7,749 nucleotides of DNA. It comes from Gammaproteobacteria bacterium. Lineage in GTDB: Bacteria; Pseudomonadota; Gammaproteobacteria; Pseudomonadales; Halieaceae. A program made the translations under genes and the position numbers. Below, piece after piece: positions 1 through 6,772 of the stretch. Position 1 is the first letter of the stretch. Each line of letters begins with the position of its first letter. The notes under the pieces are model-generated. The model was given only the letters and a program-made list of their open reading frames with translations, did not search any database and was not told the DNA's origin. Location of the stretch: contig JAOUDU010000110.1 of assembly GCA_029859085.1 (NCBI GenBank), positions 1 to 7,749 on the forward strand, in the 5' to 3' direction.

Positions 1-88
1 GTGGGTGAAAGCGCCTGATGGCCTCGATATCGCCGGTGTCCGCGACTACGTCCGTCATCGCTTTCAGTTGATCAAGTTTATTGCCCAT
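1..88 (-). CDS. tal: Transaldolase, N-terminal fragment (runs off the left edge)
   Basis: Transaldolase of the non-oxidative pentose phosphate pathway moves a dihydroxyacetone unit from sedoheptulose-7-phosphate to glyceraldehyde-3-phosphate in the cytoplasm. Only the first 29 codons are present. The translation begins MGNKLDQLKAMTDVVADTGD and continues IEAIRRFHP, which matches the family N-terminus (E. coli TalB has TVVADTGDIAAM at the same place). The Schiff-base lysine lies outside the window. The start at 88 is supported by AAAGGAA (99-105 region) at suitable spacing and by the conserved N-terminus. The first 11 nt overlap the end of dusA in another frame, so translational coupling is likely. 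Family assignment is firm; class and completeness cannot be judged. Confidence 0.88.
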   Translation of the reverse strand, partial: MGNKLDQLKAMTDVVADTGDIEAIRRFHP

Positions 89-1079
89 TGGTGTTTGTTC
101 CTTTCTGTGTTCGGGCCGAATGAATTCGGCCATCTCCCCCGCCGGCATCACGCACCAGCGCGGCCGCCTGGATAAGAACCTCGACCCCCGCTGTCTTCCT
201 GTAGGCGTTTTCGCTCAGGTGGCGCCTGAATTTCCTGGCCCCGGGCACGCCCTGGTACAGGCCGAGGATATGCCGGGTGATATGGTTCAGGTGGGCGCCG
301 CGCGCGAGCTGCTGCTCCACGTAGGGGATCAGCGCGTCTATAACATCATCGCGGGATTGTACGGGATTGTCCATCCCGTACAGTTCCCGGTCGATGTCCG
401 CCAGCAGCCAGGGGTTCTGGTAGGCCTCCCTGCCGATCATCACGCCATCCGCCTGCTGCAGGTGCCGGCGGCATTCGGCCAGGGTCTGGATGCCGCCGTT
501 GACCACGAACGTGAGCCCTGGGAAGTCGGTCTTGAGCCGGTACACCCAGGCGTAGTTGAGCGGCGGGATTTCACGGTTCTCCTTCGGCGAAAGGCCCTGC
601 AGCCAGGCCTTGCGCGCATGCACGATAAACACCTCACAGCCGGCCGCGGCCACCGCGCCGACAAAATCCAGCAACTCCCCGTAGGACTCCATGTGGTCGA
701 TGCCGATGCGGTGTTTGACTGTGACCGGGATGCTGCAGGCATCCCGCATGGCCCTGACGCCATCCGCCACCAGTCCCGGGTGCGCCATCAGGCAGGCGCC
801 GAACATGCCCGACTGCACCCGGTCGGAGGGGCAGCCGCAGTTCAGGTTTACCTCGTCGTAACCCCACTGCTGGGCCCACTTCGCGCAGCGGGCGAGGTCC
901 GCCGGGTTGCTGCCGCCGAGCTGCAACGCCACCGGGTGCTCCTCGGCGTTGTAGTGCAGGAAGCGCTCCCGGTCGCCGTGAATCAGGGCGCCGGTGGTGA
1001 CCATCTCGGTGTAGAGCAGCGCCTGTTTGGTGAGCAGCCGCCAGAAGAAGCGGCAGTGGTGATCGCTCCAGTCCATCAT
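78..1079 (-). CDS. dusA: tRNA-dihydrouridine(20/20a) synthase DusA (true start probably upstream, near 1121)
   Basis: DusA is an FMN- and NADPH-dependent enzyme that reduces uridines 20/20a in the tRNA D-loop. From the first ATG it gives 333 aa. Visible motifs are YTEMVTTGA (23-31), NLNCGCPSDRVQ (78-89, with the presumed catalytic Cys83), VKHRIG (121-126), HARKAWLQGLSPKENREIPP (154-173), NGG (194-196) and GRE (217-219), followed by the helical C-terminal domain with HITRHILGLYQG. The ATG at 1079 would remove the first barrel strand of the family. The same frame upstream encodes NNRLLSIAP, matching RFSVAP of E. coli, but contains no ATG, GTG or TTG before a stop at 1149-1151. An ATT at 1119-1121, four nt after the upstream dehydrogenase stop, is the best candidate and would give 347 aa. 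The last ~20 residues exceed the family length and read into the start of tal. Confidence 0.93.
   Translation of the reverse strand: MMDWSDHHCRFFWRLLTKQALLYTEMVTTGALIHGDRERFLHYNAEEHPVALQLGGSNPADLARCAKWAQQWGYDEVNLNCGCPSDRVQSGMFGACLMAHPGLVADGVRAMRDACSIPVTVKHRIGIDHMESYGELLDFVGAVAAAGCEVFIVHARKAWLQGLSPKENREIPPLNYAWVYRLKTDFPGLTFVVNGGIQTLAECRRHLQQADGVMIGREAYQNPWLLADIDRELYGMDNPVQSRDDVIDALIPYVEQQLARGAHLNHITRHILGLYQGVPGARKFRRHLSENAYRKTAGVEVLIQAAALVRDAGGGDGRIHSARTQKGTNTNGQ
114..131 (-). promoter_or_regulatory. GC-rich palindrome/hairpin just ahead of the tal ribosome-binding site
   Basis: GGCCGAAT and ATTCGGCC are perfect inverted 8-nt arms separated by two bases. As RNA on the minus strand this can fold as GGCCGA/UCGGCC with a six-base loop, ending about 8 nt before the AGAAAGGAA ribosome-binding region of tal. 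No U-run follows, so it is not a standard terminator. It lies inside the last codons of dusA, in a tail that DusA homologues lack. It could be an mRNA-processing or stabilising element, or a DNA operator; the sequence does not decide. Confidence 0.45.
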
Positions 1080-1125
1080 CGGGGCAATCGACAGCAGCCT
1101 GTTGTTTTCCAGCGCGGTAATACGG

Positions 1126-2043
1126 CTATACCCCCGGATCCACCCCGGTCATGTCGATAGAGAGGTCCCACAGCCGCTTTGCCACTGCGAGGTCGTGGCT
1201 GCGCCGGTTCGACTCGACCCTGGTCGCGGGCCCCGCTGTCTGGCTCATCCTGCAGGGGCCGTAATAGTCGCCTCCCTGGACTGCCGGCCCGGTGGCGGCG
1301 CAAAGCGTGGGCCATGCACCCTGCGCCGCGGTGTTGAACACGGAGCGGAACAGGGGGCGGATAAGGGGTGACAGGGCTTCCAGCGCACGCGGCATATAGC
1401 GCAGCAACTCGGTATCGGCGATGCCAGGGTGGGCGGCCACGGAAATGGTGGTATCCCCGGCAGCGGACAGGCGCCGCTGGAGTTCATAGGCGAAGTACAG
1501 GTTCGCGATCTTGCTCTGGGCATAGCGGACCATCGGGTTGTAGCCCTGCTCCGCGTGGATGTCGTCAAAATAAATCCGGCCCCGCTTGTGGGCGATACTG
1601 GAGGTACTGACGATACGGCTCGCCGGTGTGGCCCGCAGTTTTTCCAGCAAGAGTCCCGTCAGCGCGAATGGCCCCAGGTGGTTGACGCCGAACTGGGACT
1701 CGAACCCGTCCCGGGTGAGCTCATAGGGCGGGATCATGATACCGGCATTGTTAACCAGCACATCGAGGCGCTGTTCTTTGGCCACTGCGGTCGCCGCCTT
1801 TTTCACCGACGCCAGGTTGGCGAGGTCGAGCTCGATCACCGCCACATCGGCGGCGGGACACTCCGCCAGTATCTGCTTGCGGGCCTGTTGTGCCTTGTCC
1901 TTGGAACGGCAGCCTATGAGGACCCGGGCGCCTTTGCCCGCCAGGACCCTGGCCGCCTCATAGCCGAGGCCGGTATTGGCGCCGGTGATAAAAATCGTCT
2001 TTCCCGTCTGGTCGGGCACGTCCGCTGCAGTGAATGTTTTCAT
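1126..2043 (-). CDS. Short-chain dehydrogenase/reductase, retinol-dehydrogenase-like
   Basis: A 305-aa classical-type SDR oxidoreductase that should use NAD(P)(H); the substrate is unknown. The Rossmann glycine motif TGANTGLG is at residues 20-27, with Arg46 after the second strand (suggesting NADPH preference). D73 is the adenine-contacting acid, NNAG is at 98-101, Asn121 follows, and catalytic Ser148/149 (STSS) and Tyr174-x3-Lys178 (YAQSK) are present. HPG at 205-207 and the C-terminal RLWDLSIDMTGV pattern resemble the retinol dehydrogenase/WW-oxidoreductase-like branch often found in bacteria. The start has GAGGT at 2049-2053, five nt upstream. It sits 49 nt after the cysteine synthase stop and immediately before dusA, so it is probably cotranscribed. 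All catalytic residues look intact. 'Retinol dehydrogenase' describes family resemblance, not a proven substrate. Confidence 0.88.
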   Translation of the reverse strand: MKTFTAADVPDQTGKTIFITGANTGLGYEAARVLAGKGARVLIGCRSKDKAQQARKQILAECPAADVAVIELDLANLASVKKAATAVAKEQRLDVLVNNAGIMIPPYELTRDGFESQFGVNHLGPFALTGLLLEKLRATPASRIVSTSSIAHKRGRIYFDDIHAEQGYNPMVRYAQSKIANLYFAYELQRRLSAAGDTTISVAAHPGIADTELLRYMPRALEALSPLIRPLFRSVFNTAAQGAWPTLCAATGPAVQGGDYYGPCRMSQTAGPATRVESNRRSHDLAVAKRLWDLSIDMTGVDPGV

Positions 2044-2092
2044 CTTTTACCTCGTCTATGGCCGGGATTGCGGCGTTGCAATGCACCGGTGT

Positions 2093-3097
2093 TCAATTCG
2101 CAATCCAGTGGGGATACGGCAGTTTACGCTTCCACAGGTACTCCGGATTGAACAGCTTGCTCTGGTAGCGGCTGCCGGAGTCGCACAGGATGGTGACTAT
2201 CGTGTGTCCGGGTCCCATTTCCCTGGCCATCGCCATCGCCCCAGCTATGTTGATGCCGCCGGAGCCTCCCACGGAGATGCCTTCGTCCTTCAGCAAATCG
2301 TAAATCAGGGGCAGTGCCTCGTCATCGTCCACGCGGCAGGAAAAATCCAGCTCCAGCCCCGCCAGGTTGCCCGGAACGAAGGACACGCCAATGCCCTCGG
2401 CGATCGATTCGCCCTCGCTTGCCAGCGTGCCGCCGTTAAAGTGGCTGTAGAGGGAGGACCCCATCGGGTCTGCCAGGCCTATCCGGATGTCGCGATTGTG
2501 CTCGCGCAGGGCGTCGGCCACTCCCGCCAGCGTGCCGCCGGTACCGACTGCGCAGATAAAACCGTCCACCTTGCCTTCGGTCTGGCGCCAGATCTCCTGG
2601 CCGGTAGTGCTGTAGTGGATCCCGCGATTGGCGGGATTGTCGAACTGGCGCGCCCAGATGGCGCCATGGGCCTCCTCCTTGCGCCGTCCCGCGGCCACCC
2701 GTTCCGCCGTGTGGATGTAGTGATGGCTGTCGGAGTAGGGCACCGAGGGCACCAGCAGCAACTCCGCCCCGAGCATTTCCAGCTGCCTGATTTTTTCCTC
2801 GCTGGCGTTTTGCGGCATCACGATCACGCACTCATAGCCCAGGGCGTTCGCTACCAGGGTGAGGCCGATGCCGGTGTTGCCAGCGGTGCCCTCGACGATG
2901 ACGCCGCCCGGCTGCAACTCCCCCGCCTGTTCCGCGGCGCGGACTATGCCCAGGGCCGTGCGGTCCTTGACGGACCCGCCGGGGTTCATGAACTCCGCCT
3001 TGCCGTAGATATGGCAGCCGGTCAATTCCGACGCCTTGCGCAGGTAGAGGAGCGGAGTGTTGCCGATGACATCCGGTAGTAATTGCTGCTGGGGCAT
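2093..3097 (-). CDS. PLP-dependent cysteine synthase (O-acetylserine sulfhydrylase, CysK-like)
   Basis: A 334-aa fold-type II PLP enzyme expected to make cysteine from O-acetylserine and sulfide in the cytoplasm. Motifs in order: IGNTPL (11-16), NPGGSVKDR with PLP lysine Lys44, the TAGNTG substrate loop (71-76), GTGGT phosphate-binding loop (185-189), GGSGGIN (277-283) and CDSGSRY (305-311). The TAGNTG and DSGSRY variants differ from canonical CysK (TSGNTG, SSGERY). A cysteine-synthase-like branch or an altered sulfur donor is therefore possible. I chose the ATG at 3097 because GAGGA (3106-3110) lies eight nt upstream and the family N-terminus (LLPDVIGNTP) begins there. A longer frame from a GTG at 3169 would start upstream of the promoter. 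It is the first gene of the minus-strand unit. Confidence 0.9.
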   Translation of the reverse strand: MPQQQLLPDVIGNTPLLYLRKASELTGCHIYGKAEFMNPGGSVKDRTALGIVRAAEQAGELQPGGVIVEGTAGNTGIGLTLVANALGYECVIVMPQNASEEKIRQLEMLGAELLLVPSVPYSDSHHYIHTAERVAAGRRKEEAHGAIWARQFDNPANRGIHYSTTGQEIWRQTEGKVDGFICAVGTGGTLAGVADALREHNRDIRIGLADPMGSSLYSHFNGGTLASEGESIAEGIGVSFVPGNLAGLELDFSCRVDDDEALPLIYDLLKDEGISVGGSGGINIAGAMAMAREMGPGHTIVTILCDSGSRYQSKLFNPEYLWKRKLPYPHWIAN

Positions 3098-3134
3098 GAA
3101 GGTTATCCTCGAACGGGAAGCAGGGTGCAGGGGC

Positions 3135-3163
3135 ATTATCATCGCTGGCGCGGAATTTACCAA
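3135..3163 (-). promoter_or_regulatory. Sigma70-type promoter of the cysteine synthase-SDR-dusA-tal unit
   Basis: On the minus strand TTGGTA (3158-3163) is followed after exactly 17 bp by GATAAT (3135-3140), five of six matches to the -10 consensus. Transcription would start near 3128, leaving about 30 nt of leader with the GAGGA ribosome-binding site. It lies in the divergent gap between the cysteine synthase and truC. No transcript data; inferred from sequence only. Confidence 0.6.
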
Positions 3164-3201
3164 ATTCACCGGCGGCCCGCCTGAATTGCAGTCCGGTGGT
3201 G

Positions 3202-3207
3202 TATAGT
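3202..3207 (+). promoter_or_regulatory. Possible -10 element for truC (TATAGT)
   Basis: TATAGT stands out in GC-rich surroundings, 39 nt before the truC start, and is followed by a GC-rich stretch (CCCGCGCG). No convincing -35 hexamer is found at 16-18 bp; TTGCAG at 3186-3191 is too close. The flanking GTATAGTCC resembles GTATAATCC in front of gltX. Low-confidence promoter call. Confidence 0.35.
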
Positions 3208-3245
3208 CCCGCGCGTGGTGACCGACAGACCTGGTGTGAGCAGCG

Positions 3246-4046
3246 ATGGCCGATCCTGAGATATGTGAACTGATCTACCGGGATGACTACCTGGTGGCGG
3301 TCAGCAAGCCCGCCGGCCTGCTGGTGCACCGCAGCCCCATCGACCGCCACGAGACCCGCTTTGCACTGCAGATGGTGCGTGACCAGGTCGGGCAGCACGT
3401 ATACCCGGTGCACCGTCTGGATAAACCCACTTCCGGGGTGCTGCTGTTTGGCCTGTCCAGCGACAGCGCCAGGGAGCTGTCACTGCAGTTTGCCAACGGA
3501 AGCGTGCGCAAGCACTACCTGGCCGTGGTGCGCGGCTATTGCCCGGAAGCCGGTACGATTGACCATGCCCTGAAAGAGGAGCTGGATCCCATTGCCGACC
3601 GGGATCGGCAGCGGGCGCGGCCGGGCCGTGAGAGGGTGCCGCAGGCGGCTGTGACCGGCTACCGGCGCCTGGCGACAGTGGAAATTCCCGAGGCAGTGGA
3701 TCGCTACCCCCGGACCCGCTACAGCCTGGTGGCCTTGCAGCCACAGACCGGGCGCAGGCACCAGCTGCGACGCCACCTCAAGCACATCGGCCATCCGATC
3801 ATCGGCGACGCCAAGCATGGCAAGGGCGTGCACAACCGCTTCTTCCAGTCCCGATACGATTGCCACCGGTTGCTGCTGGCCTGTACCGCCCTGCAGCTGG
3901 CCCACCCGGCCAGCGGCGAGACGCTGTCGCTGCGGGCGCCGCTGGATGCGCCGTTCCTGCGGGTGCTGGATGCCTTCGGCTGGATGGCTGACCTGGCGCC
4001 GCTGGAACTGCCCCGTGATGGGCTTTGCCCGGTCCAGCCCGTATAA
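3246..4046 (+). CDS. truC: tRNA pseudouridine(65) synthase TruC
   Basis: A 266-aa RluA-family pseudouridine synthase expected to isomerise U65 in tRNA. Early motifs are YRDDYLVAVSKPAGLLVHRS (11-30) and HRLDKPTSG (56-64), with catalytic Asp59. The TruC-specific run QMVRDQVGQHVYPVHRLDKP is close to E. coli QTVRDQIGQHVFTAHRLDRP, which favours TruC over RluA, RluC or RluD. QTGRRHQLRRHLKHIGHPIIGD (167-188) is the C-terminal catalytic-domain motif, and there is no S4 domain. The ATG at 3246 is the first possible start: an in-frame stop lies at 3237-3239. The ribosome-binding site is weak (GTGAG, about five nt upstream). The stop overlaps a TATAAT that may serve gltX, 33 nt downstream, so the two genes may be both cotranscribed and separately promoted. 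Confidence 0.93.
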   Translation: MADPEICELIYRDDYLVAVSKPAGLLVHRSPIDRHETRFALQMVRDQVGQHVYPVHRLDKPTSGVLLFGLSSDSARELSLQFANGSVRKHYLAVVRGYCPEAGTIDHALKEELDPIADRDRQRARPGRERVPQAAVTGYRRLATVEIPEAVDRYPRTRYSLVALQPQTGRRHQLRRHLKHIGHPIIGDAKHGKGVHNRFFQSRYDCHRLLLACTALQLAHPASGETLSLRAPLDAPFLRVLDAFGWMADLAPLELPRDGLCPVQPV

Positions 4047-4047
4047 T
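4042..4047 (+). promoter_or_regulatory. Perfect TATAAT -10 hexamer upstream of gltX
   Basis: A consensus -10 overlaps the truC stop codon and is followed by a GC-rich discriminator (CCGGGCTCCC). Transcription from it would begin near 4054, with about 26 nt of leader. The -35 region at 16-18 bp spacing is poor (TGGGCT-like). The discriminator is of the kind linked to ppGpp-sensitive promoters; that reading is inference. Confidence 0.4.
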
Positions 4048-4079
4048 CCGGGCTCCCTGAGTTGACAGACCGGATACCC

Positions 4080-5594
4080 ATGACTGTTCGCACCCGCGTC
4101 GCGCCATCGCCCACCGGCGATCCCCACGTAGGCACTGCCTATATCGCCCTCTTCAATCTCTGTTTCGCCCGCGCCCACGGCGGCCAGTTCCTGCTGCGTA
4201 TCGAGGACACCGACCAGGTCCGCAGTACCCCCGAGTCGGAGCGGGCTATTCTCGACTCCCTGCGCTGGCTTGGCCTGGAGTGGGATGAGGGCCCGGATAT
4301 CGGTGGCCCCCACGGGCCGTACCGCCAGAGCGAGCGCATGGAAATTTACGGCCAGTACGCGGCGCAGCTGGTGGAGGCGGGCAAGGCGTTTGTCTGCTAT
4401 CGCAGCCCCGCCGAGCTGGATGATTTGCGGGAGGCCCGTCGCGCCGCCGGCACCGGCACCGCGCTCAAGCCCTCCGACCTGATGCTGCCGGCCGCGGAGG
4501 TCGAGAAACGCCGGGCCGCCGGGGCGCCCTATGTGATCCGCATGATGGTACCCGAGGGGGAGGGTGCCTGTGTTATCGACGATATGCTGCGCGGCACCAT
4601 CGAGCTGGACTGGGGCATGGTGGATGCCCAGGTGCTGCTCAAGTCCGACGGCATGCCCACCTACCACCTGGCCAACGTGGTGGATGATCACCTGATGGGG
4701 ATCACCCATGTATTGCGCGGCGAGGAGTGGATCAACTCCGCCCCCAAGCACAAGTTGCTGTACGAGTACTTCGGCTGGGAGATGCCGCGGTTGTGTCACC
4801 TGCCGCTGCTGCGCAACCCGGACAAATCCAAGCTCAGCAAGCGCAAGAATCCCACCAGCATCCTCTACTACCAGCGCATGGGTTTCCTGCCCGAGGCGCT
4901 GCTCAACTACCTGGGTCGCATGGGCTGGTCGATGCCGGATGAGCGGGAGAAGTTTTCCCTGCACGAAATGATGAGCCATTTCGATATCCAGCGCGTATCA
5001 CTTGGCGGCCCGATCTTCGACGTCGACAAGCTCAAGTGGTTGAATGGCATGTGGATTCGCGAGGACCTCGACGAGGCCCAGCTGGCCCGGCGCCTGGTGG
5101 ACTGGGCCTACAACGAGGCCAACCTTATGAAGGTGCTGCCCCACGCGCAGAAGCGCCTGGAGACCCTCAGCGATTTCGCCCCCCTGGCGGGGTTCCTGGT
5201 GTCCGGCACCTTGCCTATCACCGCGGAGAGCTTTGCTGAAATAAAAGGCGAGCGCGAGGAGATTATCAGGCGCATGCAGTTCGCCCTGTGGCGACTTGAG
5301 GCACAGCGCCACTGGAGCCGGGACACGATCTGGAGCGACCTCAAGGGTCTGGCAGATGCCCTCGAGGTAAAGATCAAGGATTTCCTGGCGCCGCTGTTTG
5401 TGGCTGTTGCCGGTTCCAGCGCCTCGTTCTCGGTGGTCGACTCAATGGAAATGCTCGGGCCCGATATGAGCAGGGCGCGTATCCGCCACGCGATCGAGGT
5501 GCTCGGTGGCGTGTCGAAGAAAGCGGCGAAGCGTTTTGAGAAAGAGTACCAGGGCCTGGGCGGCGCGCCCGGGCAGGATTCAACAGAGGATTAG
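4080..5594 (+). CDS. gltX: Glutamyl-tRNA synthetase
   Basis: A class I aminoacyl-tRNA synthetase, 504 aa, that charges tRNA-Glu with glutamate in the cytoplasm. The HIGH-type signature is [11 protein letters not shown] (9-19), followed by LLRIEDTD (38-45), GPYRQSER (79-86), the [23 protein letters not shown] block (195-217) and KLSKR (251-255) as the KMSKS loop. A helical anticodon-binding domain fills the C-terminal third. I prefer the ATG at 4080 over a TTG at 4062 because the protein then begins [13 protein letters not shown] as in homologues; only a weak GGA lies ahead. Oddity: the zinc-binding element of E. coli and Pseudomonas enzymes (Cys-x-Cys, later Cys-x-His) is reduced to one Cys (FVCYRSP, Cys106), the rest being replaced. 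The next gene starts three nt after the stop. Confidence 0.96.
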   Translation: MTVRTRVAPSPTGDPHVGTAYIALFNLCFARAHGGQFLLRIEDTDQVRSTPESERAILDSLRWLGLEWDEGPDIGGPHGPYRQSERMEIYGQYAAQLVEAGKAFVCYRSPAELDDLREARRAAGTGTALKPSDLMLPAAEVEKRRAAGAPYVIRMMVPEGEGACVIDDMLRGTIELDWGMVDAQVLLKSDGMPTYHLANVVDDHLMGITHVLRGEEWINSAPKHKLLYEYFGWEMPRLCHLPLLRNPDKSKLSKRKNPTSILYYQRMGFLPEALLNYLGRMGWSMPDEREKFSLHEMMSHFDIQRVSLGGPIFDVDKLKWLNGMWIREDLDEAQLARRLVDWAYNEANLMKVLPHAQKRLETLSDFAPLAGFLVSGTLPITAESFAEIKGEREEIIRRMQFALWRLEAQRHWSRDTIWSDLKGLADALEVKIKDFLAPLFVAVAGSSASFSVVDSMEMLGPDMSRARIRHAIEVLGGVSKKAAKRFEKEYQGLGGAPGQDSTED

Positions 5595-5597
5595 TTT

Positions 5598-6350
5598 ATG
5601 GCGACAAATATAGCGGGGTCGCTGCTGGCCACCCTGGTGCGCGGCAGCAATGGCATCCAGAGCACACCGGCGACGGTCAAGCCGAAGAAGATGCTGCAGT
5701 TGTACGATATCGAGAACTGTCCCTACTGCCGGCTGGTGCGCGAAGCCCTCACTGAGCTGGACCTCGATGCGGAAATCTATCCCTGCCCGAAAGCGGGGGA
5801 GCGCTTTCGCCCCGAGGTGGAAGCGCGGGGCGGCAAGGCCCAGTTTCCGTACCTGGTGGACCCCAACACCGGCACCGAAATGTACGAGTCCCTGGATATC
5901 GTCGCCTACCTGTTCGAGACCTACGGCCAGCGGGCGTTGCCGCTGAAGTGGCGAGCGGGCAAATTGCAGACCTTCGGCTCGATGCTGGCGAGTGCACCGC
6001 GTGTCGCCCATAACGCCAAGGCCAGGCCGGGGGTGGAGCCGGAGTACATGTTGGAACTGTACAGCTTCGAGTCCAGCCCCTATGCCAGGCCGGTGCGCGA
6101 GCTGCTGTGCGAGATGGAGATACCCTATATCCTGCGCAATTGCGGCCGCACCAATCTGCAGGAGTGGATACTGCCGCCGGTGCGCAAGGCCCTGCAAATC
6201 ACCCCGCAAAGTACGCTGGAAAACCGCAGGATACTGCAGGACATGGAAGGCAGGGTATCCATTCCCTACCTGTACGACCCCAACAGCGAAACCGGCCTGT
6301 TCGAGTCGGAAGATATCATGCAGTACCTGCGCGACACCTACGGCAGTTGA
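5598..6350 (+). CDS. Tandem glutaredoxin/GST-N-like domain protein
   Basis: A 250-aa protein with two thioredoxin-fold halves. Domain 1 (about 32-110) has LYDIENCPYCRLVREAL with CPYC at 41-44, a cis-proline site FPYLVDPNTG (Pro84) and the glutathione-contact motif ESLDI (97-101). Domain 2 (about 151-249) has LYSFESSPYARPVRELL, IPYLYDPNSETG (Pro223) and ESEDI (236-240). Its active-site cysteines are replaced (SSPYA), so only the first half should be redox-active by dithiol chemistry; the second may just bind glutathione. A 30-residue N-terminal segment precedes domain 1. No full helical GST C-domain is present. AGAGGA lies seven nt before the ATG, inside the gltX end, and only three nt separate the two genes, so cotranscription is likely. 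Role inferred as thiol-disulfide or glutathione-linked; substrate unknown. Confidence 0.82.
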   Translation: MATNIAGSLLATLVRGSNGIQSTPATVKPKKMLQLYDIENCPYCRLVREALTELDLDAEIYPCPKAGERFRPEVEARGGKAQFPYLVDPNTGTEMYESLDIVAYLFETYGQRALPLKWRAGKLQTFGSMLASAPRVAHNAKARPGVEPEYMLELYSFESSPYARPVRELLCEMEIPYILRNCGRTNLQEWILPPVRKALQITPQSTLENRRILQDMEGRVSIPYLYDPNSETGLFESEDIMQYLRDTYGS

Positions 6351-6387
6351 GGCGGCCCTCCCGCCGGCCCGATGCGCCGCGTGATTT

Positions 6388-6765
6388 TCAGGCCTGTTTG
6401 CGCAGCGCGATGGCTGCCAGGATCGCGGTAGTATATTCGTAGGCCATGGCACCGAGAGTGTAGCTGCCTATTGGTGCGGTGCCGGAGAGGGCCCAGAAGC
6501 AGCGCGACAGGGCGAGGCCGCCGATGCACAGCAACAGCAGCACCAGCGCGGGCCGGTAATAGCCTGTCTTGAGGGCGCCCAGCAGGCAGAACAGGCCGAA
6601 GCCTGTCTGCAGTCCGCCGTACATCGCGCCGATCTCCGGAACAGCATCGCTGGACGCGAACTCCAGGCCAGCATAGCCGGCCGGTAGCGCCGGGGAGGCC
6701 AGGCAGGCCAGCCCGTAGGCGATGAACATGGCGGCGGAAAACCAGAGGACGAATTTACCTAACAT
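6388..6765 (-). CDS. Small four-helix membrane protein, DUF4345-like
   Basis: A 125-aa hydrophobic protein. Four probable transmembrane segments lie at about 4-24, 47-65, 68-90 and 102-121, with a short RKQA end. The segment EIGAMYGGLQTGFGLFCLLGA, with a charged Glu before the second helix, resembles the DUF4345 family; function unknown. The start at 6765 is chosen because CAGGAG (6773-6778) is seven nt upstream. A GTG at 6804 has no ribosome-binding site and would add a non-hydrophobic leader. The gene converges on the redox gene with a 37-nt gap and diverges from tRNA-Ala. Its ribosome-binding site lies in one arm of a hairpin. The family name comes from recall and is less sure than the membrane topology. 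Confidence 0.75.
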   Translation of the reverse strand: MLGKFVLWFSAAMFIAYGLACLASPALPAGYAGLEFASSDAVPEIGAMYGGLQTGFGLFCLLGALKTGYYRPALVLLLLCIGGLALSRCFWALSGTAPIGSYTLGAMAYEYTTAILAAIALRKQA

Positions 6766-6772
6766 GGCGCAA

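Noticed and set aside
81..1160. Long plus-strand frame opposite dusA (359 aa)
   Set aside because: It is antisense to dusA, whose motifs are unmistakable; long shadows are expected in GC-rich DNA.
2067..2082. ATTGC/GCAAT inverted repeat between cysteine synthase and the SDR gene
   Set aside because: The stem is five bp with a six-base loop and no T-run; this is too weak to call a regulatory structure.
1976..3079. Long plus-strand frame opposite the cysteine synthase (367 aa)
   Set aside because: The opposite strand encodes an intact PLP enzyme. The plus-strand product has no family features.
3098..3169. Longer N-terminus for the cysteine synthase starting at a GTG (3169)
   Set aside because: The promoter hexamers lie inside this stretch, the residues do not match the family, and the ATG at 3097 has a good ribosome-binding site.
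4062..4079. TTG start for gltX adding six residues
   Set aside because: Homologues begin at the residue equivalent to the ATG at 4080, and no ribosome-binding site suits the TTG better.
3480..4979. 499-aa minus-strand frame across truC and gltX
   Set aside because: It spans two confidently identified plus-strand genes and their gap; its His/Gln/Gly/Leu-rich composition is typical of an antisense shadow.
6351..6365. GGCGG/CCGCC hairpin after the redox gene as a terminator
   Set aside because: The stem is only five bp and no T-run follows directly. It does not support an intrinsic terminator between the convergent genes.
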